Below, one piece after another: positions 55,771-63,763 of a stretch of 64,000 nt of DNA. This DNA comes from Oscillospiraceae bacterium. GTDB lineage: Bacteria; Bacillota; Clostridia; Oscillospirales; Ruminococcaceae. Under the pieces are notes generated by a model. It was not told the origin of the DNA, did not search any database, and was given only the letters and a program-made list of their open reading frames with translations. Within the stretch, counting starts at the first letter, position 1; every line of letters starts with the position of its first letter. The stretch is taken from positions 98,342 to 162,341 of the forward strand of contig JAFZGF010000028.1 of NCBI GenBank assembly GCA_017555565.1. Direction: 5' to 3'. A program made the translations under genes and the position numbers.

Positions 55771-56430
55771 GTGGAGGTAACGAAAATAAAAGCGTATTTT
55801 GAACAGGTTCGAAAGCCAAGTGAAAATGTGTCATTCAAAAGACAAACAGCCATTACATTAGGAGTAATTTTGTTAGGCTTTCTTCTTGGTATATTACAGA
55901 AATGGATAGATGGCACAGGGGGAAATAATCTTCCTTTGATATTACAACAACTGGATATTGGAAACTATTTTGGACGATTGGCAATATGGATTCTGCTTGG
56001 AACAATAATTTCGGTGTATTCCGAATCTCCGCTGAGAGCTGCTATTAACACATTCTTTTTCTTCTTGAGTATGTTGGCGGGATACTATCTCTACTGCAAC
56101 TATATTTTGGGGTTCTTGCCGAGAGCCTATATGATGATGTGGATAGTAATTGCCTTGGCGTCATTCTTTGTGGCATATATCTGTTGGTATGCCAAGGGGA
56201 AAGGTATCATTGCAATAACCATATCAAGCATGATTATTGGTGTTCTACTTGCACAAGCATTTAATCTCAATATCACCCAAGGCTTTTATGTGTATCACTC
56301 TTTGGAAGTGTTTACATGGTTAGCCGGTGTAGTTCTCTTACGAAGAAAACCTAAAGAGTATGCTATCGAAATCGGCTTATCTGTGGTGATCGCCTATATT
56401 TATCAACTGGTAATGCCACATTGGGGATAA
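55771..56430 (+). CDS. Membrane protein, up to 219 aa, unusual start
   Basis: Six or seven hydrophobic segments; no family named with confidence. The only standard in-frame start, GTG 55771, overlaps the Shine-Dalgarno GGAGGT (55773-55778). An ATA codon at 55786 sits at the ideal 7-nt spacing. Either the protein starts at the GTG without its own ribosome site, or at a rare ATA, or the ATG has mutated. The latter two would give 214 aa beginning at IKAYFEQVR. Confidence 0.7.
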   Translation: MEVTKIKAYFEQVRKPSENVSFKRQTAITLGVILLGFLLGILQKWIDGTGGNNLPLILQQLDIGNYFGRLAIWILLGTIISVYSESPLRAAINTFFFFLSMLAGYYLYCNYILGFLPRAYMMMWIVIALASFFVAYICWYAKGKGIIAITISSMIIGVLLAQAFNLNITQGFYVYHSLEVFTWLAGVVLLRRKPKEYAIEIGLSVVIAYIYQLVMPHWG

Positions 56431-56466
56431 AGACAAACATGAATTTGAAGAAAGGATTTTGACAAT

Positions 56467-56793
56467 ATGAAAAAGATAATTGCATTGATTTTAGCACTTG
56501 TTTGTGCGTTAGGTTTGGTTGCTTGTTCCAACACAGAGCCTGAAACCATCCAAAAGACTTCCACAGGCGAAATTACAAGTATTGACTTGGATGAAGAAGT
56601 TCTCACAATTCTTGACGAAAAGACAAACGAAGAAATCATATTTAGTATTGCTTTACTTATGCCAGATAGTCGAGGGGTTGACCCTTATGTTGAAACCTTG
56701 ACCGCTGGTGATAGAGTTACAGTCGAAGCGGAATATGCAGTTGATTGTGAAGTACCTTATCCCGCTATGAATGTAAGTGAAGCAGTTGAGTAA
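56467..56793 (+). CDS. Lipoprotein, 108 aa
   Basis: Signal MKKIIALILALVCALG with lipobox LVAC, then a small beta domain (GEITSIDLDEEVLTILDEK...LTAGDRVTVEAEY) resembling the lipoprotein at 53856. AAAGGA precedes the ATG. Confidence 0.8.
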   Translation: MKKIIALILALVCALGLVACSNTEPETIQKTSTGEITSIDLDEEVLTILDEKTNEEIIFSIALLMPDSRGVDPYVETLTAGDRVTVEAEYAVDCEVPYPAMNVSEAVE

Positions 56794-56826
56794 ATTCCTA
56801 TTTGATAACGAAAAGAGCGTGATTGT

Positions 56827-57030
56827 ATGATTATCATAGGCAGCATATTTTTATTGATTGTTGGTGTGCTGATGCTATGTTTCCCCGATGTTGTTTATAG
56901 TATCACAGAAAGTTGGAAGTCTAATACTTCGAGCGAACCTTCTGGATTGTATAAGATACATATTCGCATTGGCGGTATTGCTTGTTCCTTGGTAGGTATT
57001 GCAGGTATAACTGCCAACTTTGTTCTATAA
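56827..57030 (+). CDS. DUF6199-like membrane protein, 67 aa
   Basis: Two hydrophobic segments around a conserved-looking loop, ITESWKSNTSSEPSGLY, which I recall from DUF6199 proteins. Function unknown. Preceded by an AGAGCGTGATT leader shared with other cargo genes. Confidence 0.75.
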   Translation: MIIIGSIFLLIVGVLMLCFPDVVYSITESWKSNTSSEPSGLYKIHIRIGGIACSLVGIAGITANFVL

Positions 57031-57059
57031 TTTTTTATTTGGCTAAGGGGTGTAATCGT

Positions 57060-57353
57060 ATGAGCATCGTTTTATGTATTATTTTGTTCGTTGTTTTTGC
57101 CATAGCTCAGTTGCTGTGCACTAAAAAGGCAACTCACAAGGCTTTTAAGTGCATTCCAATGCTTGTATCAACAATTGGAACTGTGTTTGCTATTGGCTTA
57201 CATGCCTATGCACTGATTACTTACCACATGGGAACTGCATCTGAAAGTGTACTTGCTGAGAATCAGTATTTTGCCACATTCATTTTAATCCCCGCAGGTA
57301 TTTGCTTAATTGGTAGTGTTGTTGGTTATTTGGTTGCTAAGAAATTTAAGTAA
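57060..57353 (+). CDS. Membrane protein, 97 aa
   Basis: Three hydrophobic segments, starting at ATG 57060 behind AAGGGG. A longer frame overlaps the preceding gene and is rejected. No family recognised. Confidence 0.7.
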   Translation: MSIVLCIILFVVFAIAQLLCTKKATHKAFKCIPMLVSTIGTVFAIGLHAYALITYHMGTASESVLAENQYFATFILIPAGICLIGSVVGYLVAKKFK

Positions 57354-57382
57354 ACTTGTATTTGATAAAAGGGCGTGCATTT

Positions 57383-57541
57383 ATGGGAAAGATCGTTATC
57401 GCAATTATTGCAACTATTATATTTGGCTATGTAGGCATCATAATCGGTGCAATGCTTAACCTTGAAGGATACCTGGGAATCATCTTTTCTGTTGCCACAA
57501 TGGGTGCGTTCATTTTGCATTCGATTGAAAGCAAGAAATAA
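57383..57541 (+). CDS. Membrane protein, 52 aa
   Basis: Two hydrophobic segments in 52 residues (IVIAIIATIIFGYVGIIIG and GIIFSVATMGAFIL). AAAGGG precedes ATG 57383, with the same TATTTGATAA leader as the gene at 56827. Confidence 0.65.
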   Translation: MGKIVIAIIATIIFGYVGIIIGAMLNLEGYLGIIFSVATMGAFILHSIESKK

Positions 57542-57586
57542 GCCAATTCAATATTTGAGTATAAAAGAAAGGAGGGCGGTGCATTG

Positions 57587-58144
57587 ATGGAGGATGAAAA
57601 AATCATAGAGCTATTCTTCGCCAGATCTGAAACGGCGATCAGAGAGCTGGACAGCAAATACGGAAAAGTTTGTTACAGCATCTCCTACAATATCTTGAAT
57701 AACAATTTGGATGCAGAGGAATGTGTGAATGATGCCTACCTCGGCACTTGGAATGCTATCCCGCCGCAAAGACCGAACCCGCTGTTGGCGTTTGTATGTA
57801 AGATTGTCCGCAATGTTTCCATCATGCGTCATCGCACAAATAATGCTATGAAAAGAAATAGTTCTTATGACATCGCAATGAGCGAGATTGAGCATTGCAT
57901 CGTTGCTCCCGAATCCGTAGAAGCTACCTTGGAAGCTAAGGCACTTGCCCGTAGCATTGAACGCTTCCTGGATACGCTGACAGAGGAAAACCGTGTGATC
58001 TTCATGCGCCGCTACTGGTTCTCTGACAGCTACGCTGACATATCTAAACTGACGGGGTTCACAGAGAAGAACATTTCCGTTCGATTGACCCGTATCAGAA
58101 ACAATCTGCGCAATTACTTAGTAAAGGAGGGTGTGCTGCTGTGA
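57587..58144 (+). CDS. Sigma-70 family RNA polymerase sigma factor (ECF-like)
   Basis: A 185-aa sigma factor with region 2 (about 20-85, LDAEECVNDAYLGTWNAIP) and region 4 (about 130-180, MRRYWFSDSYADISKLTGFTEKNISVRLTRIRNNL). The C-terminal start codon overlap (GTGA) with the next gene, a membrane protein with a DUF4367-like domain, marks a sigma/anti-sigma pair. GGAGGG precedes; TTG 57584 is an alternative start at better spacing. It probably directs its own cluster, but I found no shared promoter motif. Confidence 0.9.
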   Translation: MEDEKIIELFFARSETAIRELDSKYGKVCYSISYNILNNNLDAEECVNDAYLGTWNAIPPQRPNPLLAFVCKIVRNVSIMRHRTNNAMKRNSSYDIAMSEIEHCIVAPESVEATLEAKALARSIERFLDTLTEENRVIFMRRYWFSDSYADISKLTGFTEKNISVRLTRIRNNLRNYLVKEGVLL

Positions 58145-58767
58145 ATGCTCAATTATTTTCTGACGCTATGAGCGAACTTAATGAGAAATATGTCATGGAA
58201 GCTGCCACTTACCAGCGCAAGGTAAAGTCTCAGACACAGATTTGGCTTTCAAGAGTGGCCTGCTTCTTCCTTGTGTTCCTGTTGACCGGAAGTACGATCC
58301 TTACCTTCAGCGTCGAAGCCAGAGCTGCTTTCTTTGGCTGGGTGCGTGAACAGGCTGACAACTTCTATCACTACTTCTTTGAAGGTGAGGATGTTGCAGC
58401 TGAACCGGAGGGATATGAATTAAGTTGGATTCCAGAGGATTGTGTTTTCGTTACGTCTTATGAAATACCTGGCGGCAAATCTTATATATATACCGACGAA
58501 AAGGATTCTCTGATTTGTTTCAGCTACCAGTCTGGAACCGAAAGTGGCCACCTCTTTGTGGATAGCGTAAAAGCTGAAAGAATTGAAGTGGAAGTTAATG
58601 GTTGTCCTGCTGAAATAGCTCGATACAAAGACGATGCGGAAACTGATCACATCATCTGGACTGACTCAACCAATAAGATATTATTTTATATAACCGGTCA
58701 TTTTGATCAAGAAACCTTTATCAAGATGGCAGAAAGTGTAACAGAAACCAGTAACTTGGAAGAATAG
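58141..58767 (+). CDS. DUF4367-domain putative anti-sigma factor
   Basis: A 208-aa protein with a cytoplasmic N-terminus (about 1-35), one membrane segment (about 36-58), a WVREQADNFYHYFFEG stretch and an extracytoplasmic DUF4367-like domain ending GHFDQETFIKMAESV. Co-translated with the sigma factor through GTGA. By analogy it holds the sigma factor until an envelope signal. The 3' end of a second copy survives at 58961-59044. Confidence 0.85.
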   Translation: MNAQLFSDAMSELNEKYVMEAATYQRKVKSQTQIWLSRVACFFLVFLLTGSTILTFSVEARAAFFGWVREQADNFYHYFFEGEDVAAEPEGYELSWIPEDCVFVTSYEIPGGKSYIYTDEKDSLICFSYQSGTESGHLFVDSVKAERIEVEVNGCPAEIARYKDDAETDHIIWTDSTNKILFYITGHFDQETFIKMAESVTETSNLEE

Positions 58768-58779
58768 GAGGATTTTATT

Positions 58780-58965
58780 ATGACAAAGAAAAATTCCCGA
58801 ATGATCGCTATCGCCATGCTGGTCATTGCTATTGCGTTTATCATCTTTGCATTTGGCCATCCTGAAATGACTTTTCCGTGGAGTAATACGATTTCGTATC
58901 TGATGTATGGAGCATATCTTGTCGTCATGGTGATTATGTTCATTGCTCCATTCAGAAAGAAGTAA
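58780..58965 (+). CDS. Membrane protein, 61 aa
   Basis: Two hydrophobic segments (about 8-26 and 37-56). AGGAGG precedes the ATG. Its stop codon lies exactly at the point where the anti-sigma remnant begins, so this gene may have been brought in by the event that broke the second copy. Confidence 0.65.
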   Translation: MTKKNSRMIAIAMLVIAIAFIIFAFGHPEMTFPWSNTISYLMYGAYLVVMVIMFIAPFRKK

Positions 58966-59044
58966 CAGGAAGTTAATTTTCATCTCCGGACACTTTGATG
59001 AAGATACGCTCATCCAAATGGCCGAGAGCGTAACAGAGAAATAA
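58961..59044 (+). pseudogene. 3' remnant of a second DUF4367 anti-sigma gene
   Basis: Read in frame from 58961 the DNA encodes SNRKLIFISGHFDEDT then LIQMAESVTEK and a TAA stop. This aligns with STNKILFYITGHFDQET and FIKMAESVTET of the gene at 58141. No start or upstream coding sequence belongs to it. It is the tail of a diverged paralogue. Confidence 0.8.
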
Positions 59045-59060
59045 TTAAGGAGGTTAAGCT

Positions 59061-59204
59061 ATGAAAGGTATTAAGATAGAATTGTTAGGAATCGGTATTA
59101 TTCTGCTGGGCTTGGCTATCAGCACAAATAATTTCTTTGGATATGTTAGTGGTATCCTTGGATTTGGTATAATCGTTGCCGGTTGTTTTTATAAAGAAAA
59201 ATAA
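59061..59204 (+). CDS. Membrane protein, 47 aa
   Basis: A very small gene with a strong AAGGAGG site 7 nt before its ATG. Two hydrophobic stretches (LLGIGIILLGLAI and VSGILGFGIIVAGCF) and a KEK end. It follows the pseudogene tail by 16 nt. Confidence 0.65.
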   Translation: MKGIKIELLGIGIILLGLAISTNNFFGYVSGILGFGIIVAGCFYKEK

Positions 59205-59226
59205 GGAAAAAAACACAACAATAAAG

Positions 59227-59412
59227 ATGCTGTTTAGTTTTTCGTTTCTTGCTCTTATATGGAGCGTATATTATTTGGCTATGCATATCACTGGTGGTAT
59301 TCTGACCATGACTGATACCATAGTTTGTGGCGCAGTAATTGTCTTTTGCGTTGCCATTATCATTTGGAATGTGGTTCGTTTGGTTAAGGCAAGGCACAGA
59401 GACAACAAGTAA
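59227..59412 (+). CDS. Membrane protein, 61 aa
   Basis: Two hydrophobic segments and a basic end (RLVKARHRDNK). ATG 59227 is the likeliest start, though AAGGAAAA lies about 17 nt upstream, far for a Shine-Dalgarno. An upstream start inside the preceding gene would add 17 residues. Confidence 0.55.
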   Translation: MLFSFSFLALIWSVYYLAMHITGGILTMTDTIVCGAVIVFCVAIIIWNVVRLVKARHRDNK

Positions 59413-59436
59413 ATTTCCTGTAAGGAGCGTGATTTT

Positions 59437-59598
59437 ATGTACGAATATAAAGTTGAAATATACAAGGTGAAAGATGCAGAAAATGAAATGAATGTGATGG
59501 CAAACCAAGGATGGAGAGTTGTCGCTGTAACACATTGTCCTGCTGCTACATGGGCGAAAGATACGGTAGTTGTAACTCTCGAAAGAAATAAAGGATAA
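59437..59598 (+). CDS. DUF4177-like small protein, 53 aa
   Basis: A 53-residue soluble protein MYEYKVEIYKVKDAENEM... with the NQGWRVVAVT turn and final VVVTLERN strand typical of DUF4177 proteins. AAGGAGCG precedes ATG 59437. Function unknown. Confidence 0.75.
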   Translation: MYEYKVEIYKVKDAENEMNVMANQGWRVVAVTHCPAATWAKDTVVVTLERNKG

Positions 59599-59625
59599 AT
59601 CAGATACGAAGGAGATGTTTTAGAT

Positions 59626-59814
59626 ATGAAAAGACAGTTGCAAGGTATTGCTCTTCTTTTGTTCGGTATTCTTCTATGCATAGGAAGTGGAGAATTAAAT
59701 GGGACTATTTTCCATGGTTTTAGTTACATTCCTTTTGCTGCAATAGGTGTAGTATTGGGAGTTGCTGGACTTATATTCTCTTTTGGTAAAACTAAAGATA
59801 AATCCAGCGAGTGA
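59626..59814 (+). CDS. Membrane protein, 62 aa
   Basis: Two hydrophobic segments (about 5-22 and 35-54) and a polar tail (KTKDKSSE). GAAGGAGA lies 12 nt before the ATG. Confidence 0.65.
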   Translation: MKRQLQGIALLLFGILLCIGSGELNGTIFHGFSYIPFAAIGVVLGVAGLIFSFGKTKDKSSE

Positions 59815-59842
59815 ATTATGATTTGGCGATGAGGGCGATTGC

Positions 59843-60055
59843 ATGAAAAATATGTGGAAATACATTTTGATAGGATTGGGTGTCGTTGTGATCGAATGGA
59901 TATTTTTATCTATTTTCCATACATGGTTCAATGGCCTTGATCAGACCGGTGCTGTTGTAATCGGTGCAGCCTTTTTCCTTGCTTTTGAAATGGTGATCTG
60001 TACGGGAGCCATCATTTCAAAAATTGAAAAGGCAAATAAGGAGAACAAACAATGA
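59843..60055 (+). CDS. Membrane protein, 70 aa
   Basis: Two hydrophobic segments and a basic C-terminus (SKIEKANKENKQ). GAGGGCGATT leader before the ATG, similar to those at other cargo junctions. Overlaps the next gene by ATGA. Confidence 0.7.
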   Translation: MKNMWKYILIGLGVVVIEWIFLSIFHTWFNGLDQTGAVVIGAAFFLAFEMVICTGAIISKIEKANKENKQ

Positions 60056-60357
60056 AAAAAGCAATAGTATTCGCACCAGCGGCACTCCTTTCGTTTGGAG
60101 CCATTGTCCTAAACATCATACTAAAGACTTTTTCTCCTCTTTGGTATGCATGGGTGCTTCTGCTCTGGCTCAGTGGCTTTGTAATGAATAAGGGAAAGGC
60201 TTGGGGTGCTTTGATTGGTTTGCTCTCCGGAGTACATCTTATCTATATGAGTACGCAATATACCGGACAGGTAATCAATATTGAACTGCCGTTGGGCTTA
60301 ATTGTTGTGATTTTCTATCTTAGCTGCGGCTTGGTAATTTGGAAAAGAAATCGGTAA
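60052..60357 (+). CDS. Membrane protein, 101 aa
   Basis: Four hydrophobic segments, ATG overlapping the previous stop, AAGGAG 10 nt upstream within the preceding gene. No family recognised. Confidence 0.7.
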   Translation: MKKAIVFAPAALLSFGAIVLNIILKTFSPLWYAWVLLLWLSGFVMNKGKAWGALIGLLSGVHLIYMSTQYTGQVINIELPLGLIVVIFYLSCGLVIWKRNR

Positions 60358-60389
60358 TAATCAGCTGATATTTTGAAGGGAGTGGCGAT

Positions 60390-60794
60390 ATGAAAAGAAT
60401 GGCATACGTAGTGTCTGTCTTATGCTTAATCCTTCTTCTTGCAGCTTGTGAGAAGAAAGATGACGATGTTTTGCACCTTGGCTTAAACGCCACTATCGTC
60501 GAGATTGATGCGACAAATCATATTCTGTATGTGGCTGACTTGGGTAGCTCAGAAGTTTTCGGCGGAAGATGTGCGATTGATTGTAAGGATCTAATCGAGG
60601 ACGAAGAAATCATCTATGTAGACTACGAAACGCATAAGCTTTCCATCATCCAGTTTTCTGATTTAGTTGTGGGCGATACAGTAATCATCAATGCCTATGA
60701 AAAGAATTTGGATGCAGCCAATGATTCTCCTCTCATAGTAGAACAAATCCAACTGGCTACACAGCGACTGGAACAGCCAGATAAAGAGGAATGA
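60390..60794 (+). CDS. Lipoprotein, 134 aa
   Basis: Signal MKRMAYVVSVLCLILL with lipobox LAAC, then a beta-rich domain (NATIVEIDATNHILYVADLG...VVGDTVIINAYE) resembling the lipoproteins at 53856 and 56467. GAAGGGAG precedes the ATG. Confidence 0.8.
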   Translation: MKRMAYVVSVLCLILLLAACEKKDDDVLHLGLNATIVEIDATNHILYVADLGSSEVFGGRCAIDCKDLIEDEEIIYVDYETHKLSIIQFSDLVVGDTVIINAYEKNLDAANDSPLIVEQIQLATQRLEQPDKEE

Positions 60795-60796
60795 CA

Positions 60797-61153
60797 ATGA
60801 AAAAGACCATACTTCTCCTACTTACATTACTGTTAGCTTTTGTTGCTTCCGCCTGTTCCAATTCACCTGAAGCGAATTTTGAAGTGGCAGGTGTTTCTGT
60901 ATCTTATGGTAAGCCTATTGAATTGGCTAAGGAAGAATTTGAGACTATCTTCGCTGAATATGAGGGGCTGGAAATCACAGAAACAGCCACTCTCTCCAGA
61001 ACTGACGAAGCAACCAACATCGTCGTGCAGATCACCTATACATCAGATAACGGCGATGGTGTTTACGGCTTTGAGTTTGCCAAGGATGTCTATGGTAACT
61101 GGGAAATCTTGCAGCAAGGCGAGGATGTTACCATTGACAATCTCGTAAAATAG
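60797..61153 (+). CDS. Lipoprotein, 118 aa
   Basis: Signal MKKTILLLLTLLLAFV with lipobox ASAC. The mature part ends with FEFAKDVYGNWEILQQG. Start ATG 60797 lies 6 nt after AGAGGA; the ATG at 60791 is too close. Starts 2 nt after the previous lipoprotein's stop codon. Confidence 0.8.
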   Translation: MKKTILLLLTLLLAFVASACSNSPEANFEVAGVSVSYGKPIELAKEEFETIFAEYEGLEITETATLSRTDEATNIVVQITYTSDNGDGVYGFEFAKDVYGNWEILQQGEDVTIDNLVK

Positions 61154-61184
61154 ACTTGCATTTACAGCCGCAAGGAGATTAAAA

Positions 61185-62702
61185 ATGACCCTATATCAAA
61201 AGTTCAAAAAACTGAAAATAGATTTTTCCGCCATCGAATTTGAACAGGCTAGTGACGATGATAAATACTTCTGTACACCCAATGGCACTCGCATCATTGG
61301 TAGAGCCGGTGTGGATGGCATCCATTATTGTTTCGTTCGTGGACAGGGGGAAATGGTTTTTGCCGTTAGTCCCATGAATGCTCCCGGCAGAAACGTTCAT
61401 CCGATCGCACGATCCTTTGAAGATCTGCTTCGCTTGCTTTTGGCTTGTGGCAGTATGTCTGCGCTTGAACAGGTGCATCAATGGGATGAAGAACAGTTCG
61501 AGGAATATGTAGCTGATAATCAGCCTACACCGGAACAGCTGGCGGTGTTTGATGTGCTACGGGACAAGCTGGGTATTACCCCTATGGACGAGCCATTCAC
61601 CTATCTACGCAACTTGCAGGACTCCTATAACTACTGGGAACTTAACTATTCCAAGGAATACTATGAATTCTTTAATTCCTATCCGATTGACGAGACTCCA
61701 TCTGAATGGAAAGTTACTCTGGGTGGTGGATTCAATCCTGAACGTGGTAAATCTGGAAAAGAAGTTATCCTCAACAAGCAATTCATGTGGGGAGATGAAA
61801 TTTGGTATATCCCCGCAGTATATCAGTTCAGCAGTGGTGTTGTTGTGGATTTTTGCATTCAGATCAATGCTGAACGAGTAAAAGAGTTCTTCAACAAATA
61901 TAAGCATTTGGAGGAGCAAGGTGTACGCTTGTCCGAAGAAGATGAACTGAAGATCCGCAACGAAAGTCCTACTGAAGTAGGCTTCAGACCGAAACTCACT
62001 ATAAACGGTGAGTTGTTGCGCAATTCGAGCGGTCAGGGGCAGACATGGATCTCTGCTGACACTATTGGTGACGATACTTGGGAAGATAATTGCGGACGAT
62101 GGATACTGGAACACTATGGCTTTGACACAAGCAAAGCATGGATTATTCGTAGATGCTCGTTTCTCTGGAAGGAACGCCATAAGAGTGAAATTGTTTCGAT
62201 GGCTCTTTCTATGGAACGAAACAAAACAGACATTCCCGGCGTATGTTTCCGTACACCGGCTGTTGGAGAGAGTATCAACTTTGTCCATCCGGTTACCGGC
62301 ATAGAACATCTGTTGACTGTTCAGGAATTTGAGATGCAAGAAATGGATAAAAATCGCTTCCATGACGATAATCTTGAATTTCCAAGACACCTTGCAGCGA
62401 TGATCTATACGATTGTTCCCGAACTTACAAGGGATGCATTTATGCTTAAAGATTGTAGTAGCGGTGATCGCCCACGCCCGAAAAATACGGATGGAAGTGG
62501 ACGATTTGCTATGTCTGTTGGTGCAATCGCTGTGATCCGTAACACTAATGACCCCGAACAGGTTTACTATGTAAATGGTCAAGAGACAAAACCTCATGCG
62601 ATTTGCTCCAGTTTGCATTTTGAACCTATTCAGGAACCGATTGAATGGCGACTTGTCTTCCGTGAGAAGCTGATGGAAGATATTGATGTTACGTTGATTT
62701 AA
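61185..62702 (+). CDS. Hypothetical soluble protein, 505 aa
   Basis: The largest cargo protein; no signal or membrane segment. The N-terminal ~150 residues end with ARSFEDLLRLLLAC and HQWDEEQFEEYV, faintly like SUKH (SMI1/KNR4) immunity-type domains. The C-terminal part (about 200-505) has strand-rich repeats and conserved-looking EHYGFDTSKAWIIRRCSF and HPVTGIEHLLTV. I cannot name a function. AAGGAGA precedes the ATG. Confidence 0.75.
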   Translation: MTLYQKFKKLKIDFSAIEFEQASDDDKYFCTPNGTRIIGRAGVDGIHYCFVRGQGEMVFAVSPMNAPGRNVHPIARSFEDLLRLLLACGSMSALEQVHQWDEEQFEEYVADNQPTPEQLAVFDVLRDKLGITPMDEPFTYLRNLQDSYNYWELNYSKEYYEFFNSYPIDETPSEWKVTLGGGFNPERGKSGKEVILNKQFMWGDEIWYIPAVYQFSSGVVVDFCIQINAERVKEFFNKYKHLEEQGVRLSEEDELKIRNESPTEVGFRPKLTINGELLRNSSGQGQTWISADTIGDDTWEDNCGRWILEHYGFDTSKAWIIRRCSFLWKERHKSEIVSMALSMERNKTDIPGVCFRTPAVGESINFVHPVTGIEHLLTVQEFEMQEMDKNRFHDDNLEFPRHLAAMIYTIVPELTRDAFMLKDCSSGDRPRPKNTDGSGRFAMSVGAIAVIRNTNDPEQVYYVNGQETKPHAICSSLHFEPIQEPIEWRLVFREKLMEDIDVTLI

Positions 62703-62730
62703 TAACCATAGAGAATGGAAGGTGAACAGG

Positions 62731-63210
62731 ATGGTTTACGGCGCAGTCAATAGAAAAGGTGAAAAATACTATACATACCTAAAGAAACTATTTGACGCCA
62801 TTAACAACAAGCAGTTGGAGTATAACTGGCTGATTACAGACTGTACCTGCTATCCTGAGAACCACAAAACGGATGCTATGCTCCGCAAGGATTATTGCTG
62901 GCTTACCGGCGAAGAACTGACCGACCTTGTAACACAGGAGGATTTTCAATGGATATGGGCGGTTCTATCTGGCTTTGATAAATCGGTAGAATTGTCGGAT
63001 ATTCTGAAACATGATCTACCATACGCAGAGGACTATGAGGGTTTCTGGTGCAAACCTGTTTCCATGCAGCACCCTTTGGCGAAGATTGAGATCGTGCCGT
63101 GGGATAGTTCCATGACGATGATCTTCAGCGATGATAAGAGCATCATCGACAGCTTCAGAAAAGCTTATCCGCAAAGCGAAAACTTTGGGGAATATCTTGA
63201 TGAATTTTGA
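62731..63210 (+). CDS. DUF2691-like protein, 159 aa
   Basis: A soluble protein with YNWLITDCTCYPE early, YCWLTGEELTDLV in the middle and a C-terminal SMTMIFSDDKSIIDSF. This ordering resembles DUF2691 proteins of Firmicutes, from memory. GGAAGGTG ends 6 nt before ATG 62731. Function unknown. Confidence 0.7.
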   Translation: MVYGAVNRKGEKYYTYLKKLFDAINNKQLEYNWLITDCTCYPENHKTDAMLRKDYCWLTGEELTDLVTQEDFQWIWAVLSGFDKSVELSDILKHDLPYAEDYEGFWCKPVSMQHPLAKIEIVPWDSSMTMIFSDDKSIIDSFRKAYPQSENFGEYLDEF

Positions 63211-63220
63211 GGTGAAGGGC

Positions 63221-63652
63221 ATGAGTGATATAAATAGACTTTTGGAAAAGCCTTGCTTCATAATTGATTTTCTTCCCCGTCAGGTTCCAGAAAATTGTGG
63301 TGGACAGTTTTTCAAAGTGGAACACTATTTGCTCAACAATTATGAACGCTATGGACTGAGGGATAAGTATATACGAATCATCCTGAAGCTGATGTGCTAT
63401 TATCGTGTTTCTGTGCGTTGGGGTGAATGGATTGAACAGCCTGCTCCTGAACAGATTGCAGATATTATCGACAAGATCATGTGCAATCACTCCGGTTGGA
63501 TGGATGTTCTGTTCCCTGATAAAGATGCTCTGCTTCAATTTGAGTGGGACTGTATGAGTCTTTCTGTTTACAACCCTGACGAGGAAATGCGAGAGTTATT
63601 GGAACAAATCGCATGGTCTGAGGGGATGTTCTTCAGAAAAGCTACTGAATGA
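63221..63652 (+). CDS. Hypothetical protein, 143 aa
   Basis: A soluble protein with LLEKPCFIIDFLPRQVP near the N-terminus and MSLSVYNPDEEMRELLEQIA and EGMFF at the end, a pattern I recall from a common unnamed Clostridial family. I chose ATG 63221 behind GAGGTGAA; ATG 63200 is an alternative overlapping the previous gene. Last gene in the window. Confidence 0.75.
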   Translation: MSDINRLLEKPCFIIDFLPRQVPENCGGQFFKVEHYLLNNYERYGLRDKYIRIILKLMCYYRVSVRWGEWIEQPAPEQIADIIDKIMCNHSGWMDVLFPDKDALLQFEWDCMSLSVYNPDEEMRELLEQIAWSEGMFFRKATE

Positions 63653-63657
63653 AAATC

Positions 63658-63705
63658 GGCACGACACAGTACTTTTGGAGGTATTGGTCGTGCCTTTCCA
63701 TTCCT
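63658..63705 (+). terminator. Probable terminator of the cargo train
   Basis: GGCACGAC (63658-63665) pairs with GTCGTGCC (63687-63694), followed by TTTCCATTCCTTTC. The loop is long (21 nt). Confidence 0.5.
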
Positions 63706-63707
63706 TT

Positions 63708-63736
63708 CTAATCCTATTCGTATAAGATAGGATTAG
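63708..63736. repeat. Perfect 10-bp inverted repeat before the iterons
   Basis: CTAATCCTAT (63708-63717) and ATAGGATTAG (63727-63736), 9-nt loop. No T-run follows; it may be a binding site. Confidence 0.6.
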
Positions 63737-63763
63737 TATTACTATATCAGTCTTGTTATTATC

